Assembly (NCBI RefSeq): GCF_026151205.1
Contig: NC_087083.1
Span: 1,614,001 to 1,674,000, forward strand
Direction of reading: 5' to 3'
From: Bolinopsis microptera
Lineage: Eukaryota > Ctenophora > Tentaculata > Lobata > Bolinopsidae
Length of the DNA: 60,000 nucleotides
Shown here: piece by piece, positions 36,216 through 47,503 of the stretch
How positions within the stretch are numbered: position 1 is the first letter of the stretch
Layout: each line of letters starts with the position of its first letter
Notes under the pieces: model-generated
Told to the model about the DNA's origin: nothing
Database searches by the model: none
The model's input: only the letters and a program-made list of their open reading frames with translations
Made by a program: the position numbers and the translations under genes

Positions 36216-37779
36216 TTGTTAACTATAGATTAATGGGTATTAAAGGTGTACGAATACGCTAAATTATAGTATTGTACTGTTATATAGGTATGAGGTGGTG
36301 TATTGATCTATTCGTAGCTGGGTACTTTAAGAATCAGAAAGTCAGATATGACATGTGACAGTGAATATGCAGGGTGAGTTGAAAATAATGTTTGGATTTT
36401 AAATGGCTCTAATTTCTGAGTTTCTGAGAAACAATAAAAAATCACTCCATTTTTGCATATTTAGTGGTTATAAGATTTCTCAGAACATTAACACATGAAA
36501 CACAGGTTTGTTGAGTGACTATGAACCTCCTCCAGCCTGTTTTAAGCTTGTCGCCCTGATTACATTGTGAGCTCAAATTATCCGTTCTAATTTATAAAGA
36601 TAAGTACAGTGCATAGACTGAAAGTACAGCACATACCATATCTATATATACCATATATATATACCATATATATATATAGATATATATAGTGACCAGTAAC
36701 CAGTATATTATAGACTTAAAGTACATACCGCGACCGTATGGTGACCAGTGTGCATAATATTATGGATTGTTAGGCATTGCTAGGGCTCCATAATGACACT
36801 GGTTGACATGTACTGGATTAATTTTACATTGTGTGGTTGGTTAATGGTACGTTAACTTATTCGTCTTTATTTATCATATTATCCTGACATTATTTTATTT
36901 TATGTACATTTAAATATAGAGTATATGTTATGTACAATGTCAGAATCTGACTATGATCACAGCTGGTTATTAACATTTAACTGGTGTATAGTGGACTAAA
37001 TTTATGTGTCATAATATTATGGTTCGTAAATGGTAAATCCCAACATTCTTTTATAATATGTACATTTAATACAGAAAATATGCCACAATAATAATATATC
37101 ATATAATGTCAAAATTTACATCTCCATTATCTACAGTAACTCTCATTTTCTAATAATACCCTATAAAATTGTCTTATTTTCTAATAATACCTTACAAAAT
37201 GTCAACATCGGTGTCCTGTATAATAATAATATAATGAAACTAGAAACCCGATAGTCGAAAGTTTTATTCGAGGAAATTTTTCAAAAATCAGTTCTAATTT
37301 CTCTTCATTATCTCGCTCCGTACTGTAGAAAGTATGGACTTTATTTGTCAATGATTAGAACCAAAAAAACCAGCCATCACGTGAACCAGGAGTCGGATTA
37401 CTTCCAGAGATAAAATATCACTTCCAGAGAACAATACTAGATCCTAATTCTAGATTTGAGAAGTTCACCGTGAGAAGATGATAAGATCAATCTGGCAAGG
37501 ATTATTTTTAGAGACTTGGTTTATGTGAGCAGGAAACTTCATGTACAATTTCTAACTTTTGTAATCTCGGGCTCTACAGTCTACAGTTTACAGTCTGTAA
37601 TGTTAACATGCCATTGTAATGAAATCAATTCATTTTCCAAATCATATTACTACAAATTCCTGATCTCTTAACAATTCGTTATTTAGAAATTACAGCAATT
37701 CGCACCCAATCCCCTAAACGATTCCTCTATTAACACTACTGGAACTAAATCAGTACTTGTCTAGAATGTTCAGTCTAAC
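36216..37779. other. No gene seen; AT-rich
   Basis: Very AT-rich DNA. It includes a TATA-type repeat (CCATATATATATA, about 36637-36690) and repeated phrases such as TTCTAATAATACC (about 37148 and 37182). Confidence 0.55.
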
Positions 37780-37895
37780 CACTATTGAAACCACGTGACT
37801 ACTATTAAAACCACGTGACTACTATTAAAACCACGTGACCACTATTAAAACCACGTGACTATTATTGAAACCACGTGACTACTATTGAAACCATG
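37780..37895. repeat. 20-bp minisatellite ACCACGTGACTACTATTAAA
   Basis: Five to six copies with small changes (GAAACC/AAAACC, CTACTATT/CTATTATT). Each carries CACGTGA. Apart from this core, the unit is unrelated to the 18-bp unit 1.6 kb away. Confidence 0.92.
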
Positions 37896-38104
37896 ATAAT
37901 ATTGGGTGGTTATACTACAGGTGAAATTATAGAGCTTCAACCTAGATTACATGGATTACTGGCGATTTTACTGATCTAAACAAATAATATGTTTCTGTCA
38001 GCGGGTATTTACTACATAACATATTTATTACATTTTCTGTATTGTTCTTTTATGGTTTTAAGGCGTTACTGTCGAGTACTGATCCGTGGAGGGTGGAAAA
38101 AAAA

Positions 38105-38550
38105 TTGTATCCAAGTTTACTGTATCCAAGTTTACTGTATCCAGGATGACTGTATCTAGGTTTACTGTATCCAGGTTGACTGTATCCAGGTTTACTGTAT
38201 CCAGGTTGACTGTATCCAGGTTGACTGTATCTAGGTTTACTGTATCCAGGTTGACTGTATCCAGGTTTACTGTATCCAGGTTGACTGTATCCAGGTTTAT
38301 TGTATCCAGGTTTACTGTATCCAGGTTGACTGTATCTAGGTTTACTGTATCCAGGTTGACTGTATCCAGGTTTACTGTATCTAGGTTTACTGTATCCAGG
38401 TTGACTGTATCCAGGTTTACTGTATCCAGGTTGACTGTATCCAGGTTTATTGTATCCAGGTTTACTGTATCCAGGTTGACTGTATCTAGGTTTACTGTAT
38501 CCAGGTTGACTGTATCCAGGTTGACTGTATCCTGGTTGACTGTATCCATG
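38105..38550. repeat. 15-bp minisatellite TGTATCCAGGTTTAC (~30 copies)
   Basis: Units alternate between GGTTTAC and GGTTGAC endings with CCAGG/CTAGG changes. A rare TTTAT variant recurs ten units (150 bp) apart, showing a higher-order pattern. Frames on both strands (38086-38565, 38058-38549) are artefacts of the period. Confidence 0.95.
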
Positions 38551-38570
38551 TCCTCAAGGTGCTAGTTCAC

Positions 38571-38650
38571 CACACCACACCACACCACACCACACCACAC
38601 CACACCACACCACACCACACCACACCACACCAAACCACACCACAAACACA
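38571..38650. repeat. (CCACA)n microsatellite
   Basis: A pentanucleotide ACCAC run of about 80 bp that begins 20 bases after the 15-bp minisatellite ends. Confidence 0.95.
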
Positions 38651-39606
38651 TTTTACACCTCCCTTTTAAAACCTTCCCAAGAATCCAGCCCAGATTGCAA
38701 GGCTGATGTCGCAACTTTTGCTGCACACCATTTATCAAGACTGTTACACGTCAAATCGTCAAGCACCCCTTAAATACGTCAACGCAATTATACCAAATAT
38801 GGGCATGCTGCATTCGCTTTACTGAACGGAGTACGAAAACGTTTAACTTTGAACTAAATCTCCATTAATCTACACAGTACAAATATGTGCATATTGTTTA
38901 TGTAGGAAATGAAGTTATTATTCAGTGCCAATGTCGCAATGAATTGTTAAACAATAAAGTAATAATCTACTGTTGCTCGTTGTAGTGAATTAACGGGCGT
39001 TAGCTGCCACTTATCAAATTTGCTACGGTGAAGGGGGATTACTCAAAATTCTCTAGCTCGAATCTCTCTATCACCGTTACGTCAATTGAGAAGACAAATT
39101 GAAGAGGAATTTTAATTATTAAGAAATTGAAAAATATTAAAAACACTAAATCAAAAATTATATATATCACAAACCAAACGCGCACACAGATGACACCGAA
39201 CTATCATAATTATTAACTCGTGATTGTTGCCTGTAATGAGGCCCTGTCTGTATTCACTATTCAGAAGGTCACTTAGGAAATAAAAAGGGGAGAGAAATCA
39301 TACTGCAATTATGATGAACTTCATATTCAGCGCGGAGTAAATTCATCTCGAGTACACTTAGGTTCAAGCTTCTCAAAGTAACATAATCGTGCGTCATTTT
39401 GCAGCAGATAACTTACAGGCTCTGTTCCACCACACATTCGAGACAGGAAGTGTCACTCTTCACTAAAGAGTCACTAAAGTGTTAACTCTGTATGTCTGGG
39501 TTATATAGATGACGTCACGGTTCTGTATGTTTGAAAATTACGCACGAGAAAGATACGAGCATCATTGAGAAGGTAACTAGGTGGTAACTAGGTGGTAACT
39601 AGGTGG
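38651..39606. other. No gene seen; one CRE near 39510
   Basis: Unique DNA with TGACGTCA at 39510-39517 just after TTATATAGA, which looks promoter-like but has no assigned gene. A GGTAACTAGGT repeat (11 bp, about 39571-39606) ends the stretch. Confidence 0.45.
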
Positions 39607-39608
39607 TA

Positions 39609-39695
39609 TATAGCTGCTGGTTGTTTGAGTTCAACACATCTAGGAACATCCCCTCATATTATCAGTTTGGTAGCCTCTAGTGCTCTAGTAGTGTA
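39609..39695 (-). pseudogene. Broken fragment of the neighbouring TRPC-like gene
   Basis: The plus-strand phrases GCTGCTGGTT, CAACACATCTAG, AACATC and CAGTTTGGTAGCCTC occur in the same order as in the TRPC-like gene at 41557-41645 (GCTGCTGGTT, TAACACATCTAG, AACATC, CAGCTTGGTAACCTC). I estimate 75-80% identity with a small internal gap. On the minus strand the equivalent frame hits a TGA within the segment, so it is not coding. It corresponds to about residues 215-243 of the channel. It is likely the remnant of a tandem duplicate or a partial local copy. Confidence 0.7.
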
Positions 39696-39764
39696 AATGA
39701 CGCACATGTGTTAAATTTGGGGGAGAAACAAGCATAATCAAGGGAAGTTCACCCCAAAGTATCA

Positions 39765-39770
39765 TTTATT
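39765..39770 (-). promoter_or_regulatory. Candidate poly(A) signal for the TRPC-like gene
   Basis: AATAAA on the minus strand, about 285 bases downstream of the stop codon at 40055. It is a reasonable 3' UTR length, with no transcript evidence. Confidence 0.4.
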
Positions 39771-40054
39771 AAGGAATGCATTAAAGTATATATTATTGGG
39801 GTTATCTATTTGAAATTCCAAGCTTTCATAATTACTCTTGGTCGTCCTATACATGAAATATGCATATAGGATATAGATATTAGATATAGGAAAACGCAGG
39901 AGAAAATCCACACAGGAGAAAAAAAGGGGATAAAAACAAATTCAAGAACAAAAACATTATCAGACGCTACGGCACTTGATTATCAGTTGTTCGTTTTATC
40001 TACAACTCAAAGCAAATGTAGTTTTTGTTGGTGGACCAACAAAGTATTTTCTTA

Positions 40055-42280
40055 TCATCTCAGATTCATTAAAGTAGCCTGTTTCATGAGGCTGCTCGTT
40101 TTTCTAAGTCTCTTCTTCTCACGTGGTTTCCTCTCCCCCTCACTCACCTCCCCCTCATCAGTCTCATAATCAAACTCAATCTTTCGGTACTGACAGAGGA
40201 ACCTAGCGAAATGGTTATCATTCAGCCTCCCCACAGCTACCCTCTTTAAATGTCGCTTCTTGCAGGGCTTGGTGATGAGGTTGAATACCATGTACGGAAT
40301 GGAGAAGGGGAAGAGGAATGGCATTCCGTGTCCCTCCACGTTGGTAACGGAGTTGTACTCCATGATGGACTCAAACTGGGAGAATCTCCAGTCCGCGAAC
40401 TTGCCCACGTTAACTTTGGAGTACGCATCACACATGATAGCGATCAGCAAGTTCATGCACATTATGCAGAGGAGAACTTCGTACAGCACCAGGAGGAACC
40501 CCATGAAGACTGTCATAGCACCGTCCAGGGAATTGTAAAGACTGTTTTTATGTCCGTAAGCCATTCCATCAAACAAAGACCAGATAAGGGATAGAACAGT
40601 CCGGCTGAGTGTTTCAAACGAGTGGAAGTCATTGTCATCATCAACTCCATCTATTCTATACGCCAGCCGATAACAGGACGCCAGGCTTAACATGGGAACT
40701 ATGAAGCCCACTAAAAAGAACCCAAAAAGGAAGATAACCCGGGATATCTCTGAGAACATTTTTCTGATGGCGCGAAGTAGCGGCCCCAGTCCGGGAACAT
40801 GGATAGTGCATATCTCCAGCAGATGGATCATGGCCATTACGGCGGCTGTGCTGTATAAGTATATCGTTAATATCAACGGTCGTGGTACCATAGGCTTATC
40901 ATCAATATGCAGGTAAACACCAGACATTCTGGAAGCAATATAAGCGTGCAGTTTGCAATACATCCCAGCGAGAAGAAGTATCATCAAAATAATATCATTG
41001 AGATTGGAGAAGCTGTTGAAATATTTCATTAACTTGGCTTTAGCTACTGATCCTTTCTTGTGGTACGCTTGGTACCACTCAGTGAGAGCTCTGGCGAAGA
41101 TGCAAACCCACAAGCTCCACTCAGATATTGGTATAGTTGGGTTGGGTAATCTCACCAGGATACTACCATCATTTTCAGCTTTAAAATGGGAATTGTTCTC
41201 AATAGTGATGTTACCAGCCTCGAGCTGGTCTATCATAAGATGCACTGCTTTAGGATCGGGGATTGTTGTTGAGGTTACAACTAGCAGTAGAGCTACAAGG
41301 ATAGTGTAATTAAGCAGATCCGCTAAGTAGGAAGTGAAGGGAGTGAAAAAACCACTGTCTACAATCTTTCTTTTCTCTTTCATTTTACTGGAGCATTTAG
41401 ATAGGAAAGCTAGTGGTATGTAAAAGACATTCCAAAGGAAGAAGTTCATCAGTCTCTTCAAAGCAGAGAGGAGTTTTACAGATTTAACACCTGTCTCACC
41501 AGGTGTTGAGCCCCAGAAGCTCTGCCAGACCACCTTCTGATACAGTTTAGACGCAACTAGCTGCTGGTTATTCGACTTTAACACATCTAGAAACATCGTC
41601 TCATCTTCAAGTCTCATCAGCTTGGTAACCTCCAGTGGTGTAATGCAAGCTTGAAGCAGCGTCAAAGCAAATTCACTTGGGATTTCCACTAGTTCCTCAA
41701 TTTTTCTGTCGTAGAGACAATTTTTGTCATTCTCTATCTTAGCGTACTCCTGAAGATGATGCTGAAGTTTCAGGGCTGTTCTCATGGGGTCTCTACGCTC
41801 CTTCAAGGCTCTTACCGACACCATCTTCTGGAGCAGGAGGATGGGAACGTAGATATCATCTTTATCTTCTCCGTAAGGAGAGCTGTTCACTATTATCTCT
41901 AGTAATCCCACCATATATCCTAGATAATGGTCGTCTTCAGCGAAAACTTGAGTGTGACGATTGTATTCTCGCATCCAGCCGTTTGGATCTTTCAAAAATT
42001 CCAGCCTGAGTTTTTTCTCGTCGTTGAAAATCTCTGAAATTGGCTTGGTAGTGGTACACAGTATTTCCTTTAACATCAAATGATCATTTTCAGCTTTTTC
42101 AGCGTAGTTGATCATCATCTTCGTGAAAAGATGGTCATCTTCCTCAAATTCCTCAAACTTGTGAGATTTCAGCTGGATGCTGGACTTTCTAACTTTCAAC
42201 TTTTCAAAGTTATGATTCCTGGGTCGACTGTTTGAACACATTTTCTCGAGATCGTTGTTACGGTACGGGCTACTACTCAT
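40055..42280 (-). CDS. TRPC-like cation channel, 741 aa, single exon
   Basis: A transient-receptor-potential channel subunit. It would sit in the plasma membrane as a tetramer passing Ca2+/Na+. Residues about 163-257 match the TRP_2 region found N-terminal to the pore in TRPC proteins (DPM-x3-ALKL start; FALTLLQACITPLEVTKLM). Hydrophobic segments follow: pre-S1 at 280-294, S1 about 316-336, S2 388-405, S3 424-448, S4 468-492 and S5 512-540. The pore helix with LSLIWSLFDG lies at 563-572 (compare the TRPC LFW pore motif), and S6 at 588-618 has NLLIAIM. A TRP-helix-like stretch is at 628-642 (FADWRFSQFESIMEY). The tail is charged. The length is a little under typical TRPC (about 800-900), and clear ankyrin repeats are not visible in the first 160 residues. 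An in-frame TAG lies 12 bases before this ATG, so the start is well placed unless an upstream exon splices in at the TATAG there. No introns interrupt the frame. The opposite-strand frames are shadows. Confidence 0.9.
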   Translation of the reverse strand: MSSSPYRNNDLEKMCSNSRPRNHNFEKLKVRKSSIQLKSHKFEEFEEDDHLFTKMMINYAEKAENDHLMLKEILCTTTKPISEIFNDEKKLRLEFLKDPNGWMREYNRHTQVFAEDDHYLGYMVGLLEIIVNSSPYGEDKDDIYVPILLLQKMVSVRALKERRDPMRTALKLQHHLQEYAKIENDKNCLYDRKIEELVEIPSEFALTLLQACITPLEVTKLMRLEDETMFLDVLKSNNQQLVASKLYQKVVWQSFWGSTPGETGVKSVKLLSALKRLMNFFLWNVFYIPLAFLSKCSSKMKEKRKIVDSGFFTPFTSYLADLLNYTILVALLLVVTSTTIPDPKAVHLMIDQLEAGNITIENNSHFKAENDGSILVRLPNPTIPISEWSLWVCIFARALTEWYQAYHKKGSVAKAKLMKYFNSFSNLNDIILMILLLAGMYCKLHAYIASRMSGVYLHIDDKPMVPRPLILTIYLYSTAAVMAMIHLLEICTIHVPGLGPLLRAIRKMFSEISRVIFLFGFFLVGFIVPMLSLASCYRLAYRIDGVDDDNDFHSFETLSRTVLSLIWSLFDGMAYGHKNSLYNSLDGAMTVFMGFLLVLYEVLLCIMCMNLLIAIMCDAYSKVNVGKFADWRFSQFESIMEYNSVTNVEGHGMPFLFPFSIPYMVFNLITKPCKKRHLKRVAVGRLNDNHFARFLCQYRKIEFDYETDEGEVSEGERKPREKKRLRKTSSLMKQATLMNLR

Positions 42281-45200
42281 CTCGAGTCTCTATACCTTTG
42301 AGATGAAGTCAATAATTTAATTACAATCTTTTTTTGTACATTTCTACCTAACATATGGTTTGGGAAATATGGTTTCGGACTCAAATACAGGAAAACTAAG
42401 GCAAGATAAGTATGTCCCGAAAGACTGTTAATAAATGAACTATTATGAAAATTCAAGAGTTTAACTATATTGACAGAAATTAAAATATTTATAAATCTTG
42501 AATCGTCTTTTTGTGTTTGGCTGGAGAAACCACTTACGAGTTAACATAAAAGCAATTTTGACAAAGGTTTTTGGACAAAAATGCATGAAACAAACTCATT
42601 CGTCTAAAGGCAACTCAGTTTCTTGTAAAAATTCATATTTTCCAACAATCAATCATGATAATGTTGCTGATAAATATACAAGCACGTGATGACATATAAG
42701 GAGATACACAAGCAAATACTGCTGGCGTCTAACAAAGAAGTTTAAGCTTTTAATCAAATTAGACCATTCAGTTTTATTGCCAGCATATTCACCACTACAT
42801 GAACTGAAGTGAAGATATCACTGTTAAACCGTTGATCTATCCTGAATACGGAATACTGAAACCTCACTGTAATGTTACTACAATCTTACAGTGATGGATA
42901 ATGGTACGCATTAACGAATATAATAGTACAACATGACGACGTTTAGCTCGAAATCAAAACGGAGGCACACAAATGATTAAATACATCTGGCATCTAGTAA
43001 CTATAGCAACTATCTATGGCAACTGAATACCTTTGACGGCAAACAAAACAGAATAAATGTACTAAACCACTGACCCCTGAGGTTGAGGTGATGACTGATA
43101 AATACAATACATTTTAAACGAAACTATGTGAAGCGACCAAAGCGACGTTTCTATCAATCAGTTCACAAAGTTAAATTGAATTTAAATTTAATAACATAAT
43201 TACTAGCAGAGTGTATTGACCTTGCAAAAACATTTTTAGGAACAATACAAATCTAAGGTCAAAATAATGGCGAACTGTACTTCTTTTGCATCTCACGCTC
43301 GACAATATTCATTGATCACAATTAAATTTCTTCAGAACAAAATTGGTTTAAATATTGATAATAGCAATTCCAACTTCAGTTGAAGCTAACGCCCTTTATA
43401 TCTATATAAAGATAATATAATTTATCATATCAAAAAAGCAGCCGTATCACAGAGCAAGCAAATTATAGAACAATACTCAAGACAATACAAATACAAGCTA
43501 AAATAATAGCTAGCTTTGTTATAACCCACGGGCAATAATCTTAAAAACATAGTTAAGGATGATAAAGTTTGTCTCCTGGAAGTCGTCTTGGTGAGTATCA
43601 GTCATTGTCAAAAATGCTTGATTTATTAGATTTTAGAATCTTACATTGTTCTGCTGATTGGTTTGTACAGAAATGCCACGTGATGCCCGTATTAGGAGAT
43701 GTGATTCTAGATGGTATGAATGACTGGTGCAATCCACCTCTTTCCGAGCACGTGCAAGATATACATATTATACCCTGTTGTTTTGTCCTCAAATTACGCT
43801 GCAGGTTTTTGATACAATTATTTAATTCATTACCATGAAAATTAAATTTATATGTCCCAACTCCCTGGCCTTGGTCCTGGAGAAATCCTAAACGCAGTCG
43901 TTAAATGCTTTCTCCATAAAAATGGGGACAATTTACTGAAGAAGGTCGCTAATTAATTTTCAGAACCCATTCAAACTGAGCGAGTGATATTACTTAAATA
44001 TTTTCATATTGTAGTACAGATAGGAGACGTTTTTTTCTTCTTTTTTTCAGATAACTGTTAGTGCTCCACTACAGATATAATAGGCGCGATTTTAAATTTC
44101 ACGACCCAAAAAACATATCCAGAATTAATCTAAACTATATTCGTTATTTGACTAAACTTTACTTTCGTAGTCGTCAGGTTTAATTCCTACAATGAAGCAC
44201 GATAAAAGGAGCGACTATCCAACAACTCGGCCAGTCCCGCTGTCTTCAGTTACTTTCATGATAAGGAAATGACGGGTAACAATGACGAGAACTTACGAAA
44301 CCATAAATATCTGACTTTCTACCCTGTTCTAGACAGTGCACGCTAGAGAGGTGAGATTATGTGTCTATTGTACGTTAACACGTATAATCATGATCGTGTA
44401 GAAGGTGGTGTCTCCATGTAAAAACACTGTGACATGTCAGAAGGGCGCGGTATCACGTGGGCGGGTTGTCACGTGGGCGCTGTGTCACGTGATAGAAGTT
44501 ACACTAAAGTACACGCTACTTCAGGGAGACGTCACAGGACCTCGTAATGTGACGCAGAAACTCTGTCATTGTTACAGATTTGGTGTATATAGCACATTAC
44601 ACTTTATGTAGATGTGTGATATAATCATATAATAGCATATCACATCACTGTGGCCTAGCCAGACGAAAATAGCAATACGGCCTAACCTCTGATGTTTCCA
44701 CATAGTCACATAGTCTTATACTTGAAGGGTCATGCACCACACCGCCTCACCGCCTGGAGCCATAAAACTTGAGAACTTGGTCAGGTTTACACTTTACATG
44801 CTCTACCTCAACTCTAGCTGAGGCTAGAGAAGTAGAGAGAGAGAAGTGTAAGGTTATGCATATTATGATGAAATTCTGCAGCCTTGGTGGCGCGTGAATT
44901 TAGTGCATCCACCAAAAGTTATACGTGTAGTGGTTTAAGATACAATGTTACATGTTACCTGTTTAAGATACAACCTTACTCTGATGTATCCACAGTAATA
45001 CTACTTCTAGTTCTACTAATTAGCAGTACTAATTGCTAATTACTAATTACTAATGCAGACACACACCATGTTTTCAGGGGGAGGATCAGCTTCACAGCTT
45101 ACTGAGAGCCGCTAAACGTGATCTATTGGATACATTTACATTGCTACAAGTCAGGCTTTAGAGATATATTGTCAGGTACGCCGTACGATTAGGGGTGTAT

Positions 45201-47503
45201 CACAATAATTATGATCATTTTAAAATGTTCAATTCCACGTTTATTTAGAAGTAAGCACCCACTGGGTCAGCGTATGAAGTTTTTTTGTTGATATAGAGCT
45301 GCTTGCCACTTAGGTACAAGATCGTTATAATTCATAACGCCGGACTTCTAGGCATGGTGATTGAAGTACTGACTCTTTCAATTGTACATAGTTTAGGTGG
45401 TAGGATACTAGGTAAGATTAATGGAGTTTATAATAATGGATTAATTGATTGGTCCAATGATAATTGGATTACTGTTAACCAGGCATTTAACAGGATCTTT
45501 CAAAGTTATATCAGCATGGCTCGTAGACCCGTACACAGGAAACTAACTGAACCTGATTATAAATATTGCTACAGTCTCATAAAACTATATGTAATAAACT
45601 ATTATTTAAATAGAGCCTATATACCACTCTGCAGTGAGAAAAGAATCAGACTGTAAAATAATCGTAACGCTTCATCTGCATCAGTTCCAGAAGTATTCAC
45701 CAATGAACTTGTACTTTCATCTAGATTGTAATGATTTACGATTTATTGATGAGATTAAAGTGACGAGAGTCTTATCCGAACACACGTACATACTACATAT
45801 CTGAATCCGGGGTTATAATAATATTTAAATAATAAATGTATAGTGTATACAGGATAACACGGTTATAATCATATTTATATAAATGTACACATGATTTCAG
45901 TAATCTTACACGGAGTAGGATCTAGGATTTCATTGCAATTCAAAATTATGAACGTTATGAGGCTATGAGCGTCCATTATATTAAACAACATTAAAGGGCA
46001 TTAAACCAATATAATATATACATTACATGTATACAATATTAAACCACAGACGTTCCGGCCGTGAAACGTCTTGGACAACCGGTGATTGCGCAGCTTTAAA
46101 ATCACAATACTTGATTTTATGTACTAGTACACGTCTATACATTGAACGCTGTCCGAATACAATTTGAATACAAACAGGGAACCATCTTCTATTCGAGTGG
46201 AGCACGTAATAAAATGTACTGAGATGTCCAGTTGATAAACCTCAGCCCTACTTCGTAGTTTCATTTTTGGTATTCTTGGTATTCTTGGTATTCATTCTTG
46301 GTATTTGTTACTTATAGTTGCCATGGAGAACTGGGCGTACTCAGTATAGCCTGTTGTCATTGAAACGGCTTGACTTGTCACTTGAGCCATCAAAATTTGT
46401 TTCTTTATGATATTAATGATTTAAAATATCTAAGAAATGTTGCTTTTGTCTATGATAGAACAGCCTGGCGTAGGATGCAAGTAGTACAATTTAATTTTCT
46501 ACAATTTTAAGTTTTAACACTTTCTGCTATTCAAAATTAATTGCATATTGCCCTTTAAATCTAGAATAATTATTTATATAATTACTATAAATGCCCTATA
46601 ACTATTCCAGCGCATAGGTGCAGATTTCGTTTTGAGGTGAACTTTTAAGTTCCCGAGAAATTTTCTTAAGTTTGCTTTTTTTTCCTCCTCGGGCACATTC
46701 GTAACCTACGGGCCAGGTAAACCTAAACTACATATTGACCGTTATGTACGTCGGTATCTGTTGAGGAGCCAAATCATCTGAAAAGCCCTTAACCTATATT
46801 TTGCTCAGGCACGTAGCCAGGATTTTTCTTTGGGGGGGGGGGGGGGGGGGGGGGGGCTGTCGGCGAGCGAAGCTGCAAGCTGTGGCAGGGGTCTGGGGGC
46901 GCGGCCCCCAGCGGGGTCCAGGTAAGGGGCGGACCACATTTTGCGAAATAGGGTGTTTTAGGCTAAATTGAAATTTTAATGAATTTACAAAAATGTATGG
47001 TTTGGCATAATCATTGCCTACAATCCTGACCTGAGTAATTTACCCCTTTGAGACTTTATTTTGGGTTGAAAATTAAGTTTATCGAGAGGAAGTGAAAAAT
47101 CTCTGGTTCAAATTTGGATTTGAAGCCATGTTTAATTTTTTCTGTTGAGGTCAATTTTTTGCGCAGAAAGCGTTCTATTTTAGGGGAAAAAATTTATGTT
47201 TGCTTTTAATTTTTATGGTGCCGACGGCACCTGAAATCGACGAAATCTGCAGGGGTGTTCCAGCGAGCAGTTATTACTGCATAAGCTTTTGAATTATTGC
47301 AATGATTTCAGGTATAATCACATATTTGACTGTTAGACTAATGCGGACTTCCCATATTGAACATATTGAACATATTTAACATATTAACATATTTACCATT
47401 TTTAACAGCTCGACCATCTCAGAAAGCCGCTTATTAAATTAAATCTGGTTATTGACCTACCTATGTGACCTATGTTGAGTTTCGTCAAGACTTGACGGGG
47501 CCA
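42281..47503. other. 5.2 kb without a confident gene
   Basis: AT-rich DNA upstream of the TRPC-like gene. It includes: a weak minus-strand exon candidate at about 43660-43805 (acceptor CTGCAG, donor AAT|GTAAGA, Cys-containing peptide with WHFCTNQS, no partners found); three CACGTG sites at 44454, 44470 and 44486; a 117-codon frame (45303-45656 plus, starting only at TTG, no recognised domain); repeats of GGTATTCTT near 46270; and a GC-rich insertion near 46807-46930. None is strong enough to call a gene. Confidence 0.45.
46807..46930. mobile_element. GC-rich mobile-element-like fragment with poly-G
   Basis: GTAGCCAGGATTTTTCTTT leads into about 27 consecutive Gs (46832-46856), followed by GC-rich sequence containing a hairpin (CTGGGGGC, GCG, GCCCCCAG at about 46895). 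Base composition is unlike the AT-rich surroundings. It resembles the ends of common invertebrate DNA elements, but the class and far end could not be fixed. Confidence 0.35.

Noticed and set aside
35452-36222. Long open frames on both strands encoding six-residue repeats (YHVINL and VQVNHV types)
   Set aside because: They are produced by the 18-bp array, whose period is a multiple of three and has no stop in these frames; there is no start context or flanking coding sequence.
38058-38565. Repetitive proteins on both strands (LTVSRF, DTVNL repeats)
   Set aside because: Same cause: a 15-bp period keeps opposing frames open.
40246-41309. Other-frame ORFs overlapping the TRPC-like gene
   Set aside because: They are shadows of the 741-codon channel frame.
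43598-43838. Overlapping frames on both strands near 43.7 kb, with a possible minus-strand exon
   Set aside because: One donor and a weak acceptor are present, but no neighbouring exon in phase was found.
45303-45656. 117-codon plus-strand frame
   Set aside because: It has no ATG at the start, no recognised domain and no clear splice partners; it could be an exon but I cannot support it.
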